Assembly (NCBI GenBank): GCA_937870845.1
Contig: CALMZR010000257.1
Coordinates: 1-35,644, forward strand
Direction: 5' to 3'
DNA length: 35,644 nt
DNA from: an uncultured Chloroflexota bacterium
Lineage (GTDB): Bacteria > Chloroflexota > Chloroflexia > Thermomicrobiales > UBA6265
In this document: piece by piece, positions 31,464 through 35,644 of the stretch
Layout: each line of letters starts with the position of its first letter
How positions within the stretch are numbered: the stretch's first letter is position 1
The notes under the pieces: generated by a model
Told to the model about the DNA's origin: nothing
Databases searched by the model: none
What the model saw: only the letters and a program-made list of their open reading frames with translations
Position numbers and translations under genes: made by a program

Positions 31464-31526
31464 GGAAGATTGCCAGGGGTAGGGCGCCGTCAACGTTGGC
31501 AATCTTGGCAACCTTGGCAATCTTCC
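31464..31526. repeat. Inverted repeat with 9-bp tandem units, site 3
   Basis: TTGGCAATC, TTGGCAACC and TTGGCAATC lie in tandem at 31496-31522 and continue into TTCC. GGAAGATTGCCA at 31464-31475 is the exact inverse of TGGCAATCTTCC at 31515-31526. The element lies between the convergent ends of the flavoprotein gene and the ADP-ribosylglycohydrolase gene and could act as a terminator for both. Confidence 0.7.
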
Positions 31527-31547
31527 CTCGCCCGAGCGTTCGCGAGG

Positions 31548-32558
31548 CTATTGCCGCGGCGGCATGTCTGGCCGGGGGCCGTGCCTCGGTCGGAGGTCGA
31601 TGAGTTGGCCGGCGCGTTGGCGGGCGGCTTTGTGGAACCAGGGCGCGGCCAGTGAGACGTAGATGCGGCCTTCGAGGCCGTCGATGAGATCCTGGGGGAT
31701 GCCAGAGGCGCCGTTGGCGGCGCCGGCCAGGGCCCCGGTGAGGGCGCCGATGGTGTCGGCGGCCCCGCCGGCGTTGACCGCGGCGAAGACGGCGTCCTCG
31801 AAGACCGGTGCGCGCATGGCGGCGGCGAGGGCGGCCGGGACCGATTCGACGGCGGCGAGGCCCGTTCCGGTTCTGGCGATGACATCGGCGACCGGTTGGC
31901 CATCGAGCGAGCCGTCGAGGTCGTGCAGGCGCTCGGCGAGCTGGCCGGCTCCGAGGAACTCGGCCGTTTCGCGGGCCCACGCAGCGCGTGGTTGGCCGGT
32001 GGCGGCCAGGCGCACGGCGAAGGCGACGCTGGTTGCGGCGTTGATGGCGGCGCGTTCGCCGTGGGTGAGGCGGACGACGGCCTCAGCGTCGGCGCGCAGG
32101 CGGTCCGGGTCAAAGCGGCCGACGGCGTGGAGGAGGCCGATGGGGACGCCGCGCGCGGCGACGTCTCCGGTCGCTTCGCCGTCCTCGTGCAGGGGGACTT
32201 CGAACTCGAGGGAGTCGGCCGCGGCGTCGAGGGCGGCGGTGGTGGCCGGGTGCATCCAGCGGCGGGAGGGGCCGGCGGCGAGGTGGACGAGCCGGACGCC
32301 GGCGGTCTCGGGGTCGAAGCGGCCGCGGTTGGCGGTCATCGACTCGACGATGCAGAGGGCGAACTCCGATTCGTCGGTGAACTCGCCCGGATGCGATGCG
32401 TCGTCGCCGGTCGATGGAGCGCTCTGATAGCGGTCGATCGTGCCGAAGCGCGCGGCGATCTGCTCGCGGGTCATGCCGGAGCCGGGGGCGCCGAGGGCGT
32501 CGCCGATGGCCATGCCGAGCAGGGCGCCAAGGAACTGATTTTCGGTTGCGTCGCTCAC
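31548..32558 (-). CDS. ADP-ribosylglycohydrolase family protein with altered metal site
   Basis: This 336-residue protein belongs to the DraG/ARH family, which removes ADP-ribose from proteins or other targets using two metal ions. The start FLGALLGMAIGDALGAP is the family opening. The metal motif usually read T-D-D-T is T-D-E-S here (61-64), and the second motif, usually G-G-D-x-D-T, is GGAADT at 264-269, so the first Asp is Ala266 while Asp268 is kept. Loss of a metal ligand suggests a weakened or altered activity. The GTG at 32558 is chosen because the family begins there, and GAGG lies 11 bases upstream. The frame runs open to 32768 without family sequence. It is divergent from the Cys/Met gene. 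Confidence 0.85.
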   Translation of the reverse strand: MSDATENQFLGALLGMAIGDALGAPGSGMTREQIAARFGTIDRYQSAPSTGDDASHPGEFTDESEFALCIVESMTANRGRFDPETAGVRLVHLAAGPSRRWMHPATTAALDAAADSLEFEVPLHEDGEATGDVAARGVPIGLLHAVGRFDPDRLRADAEAVVRLTHGERAAINAATSVAFAVRLAATGQPRAAWARETAEFLGAGQLAERLHDLDGSLDGQPVADVIARTGTGLAAVESVPAALAAAMRAPVFEDAVFAAVNAGGAADTIGALTGALAGAANGASGIPQDLIDGLEGRIYVSLAAPWFHKAARQRAGQLIDLRPRHGPRPDMPPRQ

Positions 32559-32592
32559 CCTTCGAGCATCCTCACGTTCAGAGCGGGATTCG

Positions 32593-32621
32593 TTGACGGT
32601 CCGCCGGGCGGCTCCTAGACT
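32593..32621 (+). promoter_or_regulatory. Promoter of the Cys/Met-metabolism PLP enzyme
   Basis: TTGACG (32593-32598) and TAGACT (32616-32621) are spaced by 17 bases, with five and four matches to consensus. The mRNA should start near 32628, leaving a leader of about 37 bases before the TTG start at 32665. Confidence 0.6.
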
Positions 32622-32664
32622 CCCCGGCAGCGACGACGGCAGCCTTAACCAAGGGAGCGGGTTC

Positions 32665-33891
32665 TTGACTCCGTCCACATCGAGCGCGGAAAGGCCGGAG
32701 GCGGGTCGCCTCGGGTTCGCCAGCCGCGCGGTCCACACCGGGGAGCGGGGGCCGCGCCCCGATTTCACCCCGACGGCGACGCCGATCTACCCGGCCACCG
32801 CCTTCGTCTACGACGACACCGACACGCTCGACGCCGTCTTCGGCAACGAGCGCCAAGGCTACGTCTACACGCGCTACGCCAACCCGACCACGACGGCGCT
32901 GGAAGCGGCCATCGCCGCGCTGGAAGGGACAGAAGACGCGGTCGCCTTCGCGTCGGGCATGGGGGCAGTCTACGCGGCGCTGCTGCTGGATGTCCGGGCC
33001 GGGCAGCGGATCGTCGCCGCGCCGGACGTGTACGGGGCCACGTACGCGATCCTCCATCGGCTGCTGCCGACGCTGGAGGTGGAGACGACGTTCGTCGATC
33101 TGCGCGATCTCGACGCGCTGGAATCGGCGCTGAACGCGGCGCCGACGGCGCTCGTCTACGCGGAGACGATCTCCAACCCGCTGCTGCGGGTGGCGGACCT
33201 GCGGGCGGTGGCGGAGCTGGCGCATCGGCATGGGGCCAAGGCAGCGGTGGACAACACCTTCGCCTCCCCCTGGCTGGTGAACCCGGCGGCGTTCGGGGTC
33301 GATTCGGTCATCCACTCGACGACGAAGTACCTCGGCGGGCACGGGGACGTCACCGGCGGCGTGATCGCCACGAGCGCGGAACGGGCCGCAGAGCTGCGCG
33401 AGATCAACAAGCTGGTCGGCGGGGTGGCGGGGCCGTTCGAGTCGTGGCTGACGCTGCGCGGGATCAAGACGCTGCCGTTGCGGATGAAGCAGCAGAGCGA
33501 GAGCGCCGGGACCATCGCCGCGTGGCTGGCGAGCGACGGCCGCGTGGCGCGGGTGAACTATCCGGGCCTGGAGAATCTGGGCGGCGCCGAGGCGATCTTC
33601 AACCGGCCGGAGCGGGGCGGCATGATCTCGTTCGAGATCGCAGGGGCGGGGCGGGGCGACGTGTTCCGGTTCCTGGAGGCGTTGCGGTTGGTCGTGCCGG
33701 CGACGACGCTGGGCGACGTCTACAGCCTGGTGCTCTACCCGACGATCTCCTCGCACCGGGCGGTGCCGGCGGAGGAGCGGGCGAAGATCGGGATTTCCGA
33801 TGGGCTGGTGCGCCTCTCGGTCGGCATCGAGGACGTGGAGGACATCGTCGCGGATCTCGACCGGGGGCTGGCGGCGGCGAGCGCGAAGTAG
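32665..33891 (+). CDS. Cys/Met metabolism PLP-dependent enzyme (cystathionine gamma-synthase/lyase type)
   Basis: This 408-residue enzyme acts on sulfur amino acids or their O-acyl-homoserine precursors. The opening FASRAVHTGE, the YTRYANPTTTALE segment (68-80) with the phosphate-binding Tyr and Arg, ASGMGAVYAALL, Asp196 in AVDNTFASPWL and the PLP Lys221 in VIHSTTKYLGGHGD are all clear. The TTG at 32665 is chosen because GGGAG lies 8 bases upstream and the expected promoter at 32593-32621 would put the mRNA start inside any longer version. Cystathionine gamma-synthase, gamma-lyase, methionine gamma-lyase and O-acetylhomoserine sulfhydrylase cannot be separated by these motifs. The gene stands alone, followed by a repeat element. 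Confidence 0.92.
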   Translation: MTPSTSSAERPEAGRLGFASRAVHTGERGPRPDFTPTATPIYPATAFVYDDTDTLDAVFGNERQGYVYTRYANPTTTALEAAIAALEGTEDAVAFASGMGAVYAALLLDVRAGQRIVAAPDVYGATYAILHRLLPTLEVETTFVDLRDLDALESALNAAPTALVYAETISNPLLRVADLRAVAELAHRHGAKAAVDNTFASPWLVNPAAFGVDSVIHSTTKYLGGHGDVTGGVIATSAERAAELREINKLVGGVAGPFESWLTLRGIKTLPLRMKQQSESAGTIAAWLASDGRVARVNYPGLENLGGAEAIFNRPERGGMISFEIAGAGRGDVFRFLEALRLVVPATTLGDVYSLVLYPTISSHRAVPAEERAKIGISDGLVRLSVGIEDVEDIVADLDRGLAAASAK

Positions 33892-33908
33892 TTCTTTGCA
33901 CCCTTCCC

Positions 33909-34007
33909 GTGTCAATCCGACGAAGGAGGGCTCCCAGGAACTATCTTGGCTCGAGGGAAACGGCGCGTTGGTGGCGCCGAGATTCCTCGCTTCGCTCGGA
34001 ATGACAC
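33909..34007. repeat. Intergenic inverted-repeat element, copy 3 of 3 (GTGTCATTCC family)
   Basis: This 99-base element starts GTGTCAATCCGACGAAGGAG and ends GAGATTCCTCGCTTCGCTCG, then GAATGACAC. The right end is closest to the shared consensus; the left end has drifted. It lies between the Cys/Met gene and the promoter of the class V aminotransferase remnant. Confidence 0.8.
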
Positions 34008-34011
34008 GGTG

Positions 34012-34040
34012 TTGACGGCCGCGATCGACCGGAATACACG
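34012..34040 (+). promoter_or_regulatory. Promoter of the class V aminotransferase remnant
   Basis: TTGACG (34012-34017) and TACACG (34035-34040) are spaced by 17 bases. The -10 match is only three of six. It begins 5 bases after repeat copy 3. Confidence 0.45.
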
Positions 34041-34088
34041 ATGTCGGCGGGCGCGGTTGGCGCGACCTCATAGGGGTTGAGAAGGACG

Positions 34089-34796
34089 ATGGCACTCGAT
34101 ACGAGGACGGACGCGCGGGTCGAGGCTTTGCGGGAGCAGCTGCCGGCGGTGCAGACGACGGGGTACTTCAACACGGGCTCGAATGGCCCGATTCCGCGGG
34201 TCGCGTGCGAGGCGGCCGAGGAGGCGACACGGCGCGAGCTGGATCAGGGGCGCATCGTTCCCGGCACGTACGAGAGCAATCGGGACCGCAACCGGCGCGT
34301 GGCCGCGTTGGCCGCCGACATCTTCGGCGCCGACGCCGACGAGATCGCCCTGACGCACAGCGCGTCGGAAGGTCTCAACGCGGCGCTGATGGGCATGACG
34401 TGGGACGCAGGCGACGAGATCGTTTCCACGACGGAGGAGCATCCCGGATTGTTGCTCCCGCTGGCGCTGCTGGCGCATCGATACGGCGTCGTCACGCGGT
34501 ATGCCGACATCGGGGACGGCGGGTCCGGAGTGGTGGAGGCGCTGGAGCGGAAGATCACGTCGCGGGCGCGGGTGATCGCCGCGCGCCCGACGACGACGGC
34601 GGAAAGGCGCCGGCGTGGAATGAACTCTTTTTGCAAGACCGCACTCAACACGTTCACAGGGGGTGAAACATGTACCAGCGCATCATGGTGGCCGTCGACG
34701 GCAGCGATACTTCCGACCTGGCCTTGCAGGAGGCGATCAAACTTGCCAGAAGCGGCGGCGCGCAGCTGCATCTGGTGCACGCGGTGGACGAGGTGA
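34089..34796 (+). pseudogene. Class V PLP aminotransferase, truncated mid-domain
   Basis: From the ATG at 34089 the first 164 residues are a normal class V (cysteine desulfurase/isopenicillin epimerase-like) N-terminal half: YFNTGSNGPIPR, then ALTHSASEGLNAAL, STTEEHPGLLLPL and a final strand SRARVIA. At about 34580 the family sequence stops where a segment with the cofactor Asp and His, and later the PLP Lys, should follow. The frame stays open to 34796 but reads Arg/Pro-rich and then out-of-frame sequence over the universal stress gene. The product would lack the catalytic Lys and about 220 residues. It may be a true gene broken by recombination or an assembly joint. A GAAGGA-like ribosome site lies just upstream. 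Confidence 0.75.
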
Positions 34797-35116
34797 CGCT
34801 GAACTGGGAGGGCGAGTACGCCAATCCGGCCGAGATCTGGGACGCGATGGCCAAGTCCGGCCGCGCCATCCTCGACAAGGCGCTGGCGCGCGTCGCCGAC
34901 GCGGGACTTCAGGCCGACGCGAAGCTGATCGAGATCACCGCCCTCGGCCAGCGCATCCCGCAGGCGATCGCCGACGAGGCGGAGTCCTGGCGCGCCGATC
35001 TCATCGTCATCGGCACCCACGGCCGGCGCGGACTCAGTCATCTGTTTCTGGGCAGCGTGGCCGAAGGCGTCGTGCGCGTCGCGACCAAGCCCGTCTTGCT
35101 GATTCGCGGCAAGTAG
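34670..35116 (+). CDS. Universal stress protein, UspA family
   Basis: This 148-residue cytoplasmic protein has the single-domain UspA fold. It begins [18 protein letters not shown] with the nucleotide-binding Asp, and ends with the ATP-binding loop [20 protein letters not shown] and the strand KPVLLIR. The G-x2-G-x9-G-S pattern is intact, so it probably binds ATP. GGGGGTG lies 4 bases before the ATG. The P-type ATPase gene begins 100 bases downstream on the same strand, a frequent pairing in which the stress protein accompanies ion pumps. It directly follows the broken aminotransferase. Confidence 0.92.
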   Translation: MYQRIMVAVDGSDTSDLALQEAIKLARSGGAQLHLVHAVDEVTLNWEGEYANPAEIWDAMAKSGRAILDKALARVADAGLQADAKLIEITALGQRIPQAIADEAESWRADLIVIGTHGRRGLSHLFLGSVAEGVVRVATKPVLLIRGK

Positions 35117-35216
35117 CCGTGGGCGCGGGTGCGGACGTTTCCCCGCGCTGCTCCTGCTTCTTTTGCTGTCGCCGCCGTTCCCGACCCGGGCCGGGGGCAT
35201 TCAAGGCCTGGGTACG

Positions 35217-35644
35217 ATGAACGACGTGGCCACCCGTTCCCCCGATCTTCCTCCAACCGATCGCACGCGCGGCCTGAGCACGGCGGACGCACAGGCGCGG
35301 CTCGCGCGCTTCGGGGCTAATGCGGTGGCCGAAACCACGGTGCCGGCCTGGCGCCAGTTCGTCGCAAAGCTGTGGGCGCCGGTGCCGTGGATGCTGGAGG
35401 CGGTGATCGTGCTTCAGCTCCTGCTCGGGCGGCGGGTGGAAGCCGCGGTGATTGCGGTACTGTTGGTGTTCAATGCGCTGATGGCCTTCCTGCAGGAGCG
35501 GCGCGCGCGCGACGCGCTGGCACTGCTGCGGCGCCAGCTGCACGTCAACGCGCGGGTGCTGCGCAACGGGCTGTGGCGCACGATCCCGGCCGAGGAGGTG
35601 GTGCCGGGCGACATCGTGCATCTGCGCGCCGGCGACATCGTGCC
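35217..35644 (+). CDS. P-type cation ATPase, proton-pump type, N-terminal part (partial)
   Basis: The frame from the ATG at 35217 stays open to the end of the window, giving 142 residues. It has the N-terminal cation ATPase domain (GLSTADAQARLARFGANAV), a first membrane pair (LWAPVPWMLEAVIVLQLLLG, then AAVIAVLLVFNALMAFLQE), and the start of the actuator domain (VLRNGLWRTIPAEEVVPGDI). The W-A-P-V-P-W-M-L-E motif is typical of type IIIA plasma-membrane proton-efflux ATPases. The phosphorylation site lies outside the window, so ion specificity is inferred. AAGG lies about 10 bases before the start. Confidence 0.88.
   Translation, partial: MNDVATRSPDLPPTDRTRGLSTADAQARLARFGANAVAETTVPAWRQFVAKLWAPVPWMLEAVIVLQLLLGRRVEAAVIAVLLVFNALMAFLQERRARDALALLRRQLHVNARVLRNGLWRTIPAEEVVPGDIVHLRAGDIV

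Overview
The window is high-GC bacterial DNA, densely coded on both strands. It looks like an uncultured Chloroflexota chromosome, probably near Thermomicrobiales. That placement is inferred from two F420-type luciferase-like oxidoreductases, LysW-type lysine genes (lysZ-lysJ), CaiB, ROK and class III aminotransferase genes, many GTG starts, and several exported proteins with a shared Tat-like leader. No rRNA, tRNA, CRISPR array, phage or transposase gene was seen.

Layout. 1-1864: end of an ABC-2 permease, its ATPase and a second permease. 2251-2787: Cys-rich exported protein A. 2877-6851 (minus strand): fumC, proS and a PduO-type cobalamin adenosyltransferase. 6997-8136: Gfo/Idh/MocA oxidoreductase. 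8194-9225 (minus): NYN-domain protein with an acidic tail. 9619-10395: ArsR-AHSA1 fusion under a near-leaderless promoter. 10689-11797: lower-GC pair of overlapping genes, one with a PD-(D/E)XK-like motif and one PIN-like. 11808-13514: PlsC-type acyltransferase and F420-type oxidoreductase 1. 13611-15002: exported protein with a duplicated domain. 15277-15873: Cys-rich exported protein B. 16206-20461: lysZ, lysJ, oxidoreductase 2 and a ROK kinase. 20496-21716 (minus): CaiB CoA-transferase. 21861-22931: ManA-type isomerase. 23141-23692: acidic low-complexity exported protein. 23817-26872: class III aminotransferase, electron-transfer flavoprotein alpha and a DUF983 protein. 27194-31413: exported protein C, two Dpp/Opp-type permeases and an FAD monooxygenase. 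31548-32558 (minus): ADP-ribosylglycohydrolase-like protein. 32665-33891: Cys/Met-metabolism PLP enzyme. 34089 to about 34580: class V aminotransferase broken off mid-domain. 34670 to the end: universal stress protein and the start of a proton-pumping-type P-type ATPase.

Most of this is core metabolism: TCA cycle, lysine synthesis, sulfur amino acids, sugar phosphates, translation and cofactors. The less ordinary content falls in four groups. First, three otherwise different exported proteins carry Phe6-Asp7 at identical positions, then an Arg-Arg pair and a hydrophobic segment. Second, the two-gene putative nuclease unit at 10689-11797 differs in composition from its neighbours. Third, intergenic spaces hold several families of inverted repeats, some with arms built of 7-, 8- or 9-bp tandem units. 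One of these elements supplies the start codon and first 30 codons of the FAD monooxygenase. Fourth, the junction near 34580 is either a recombination point or an assembly joint.

All functional calls come from reading motifs by eye; no database search was possible.
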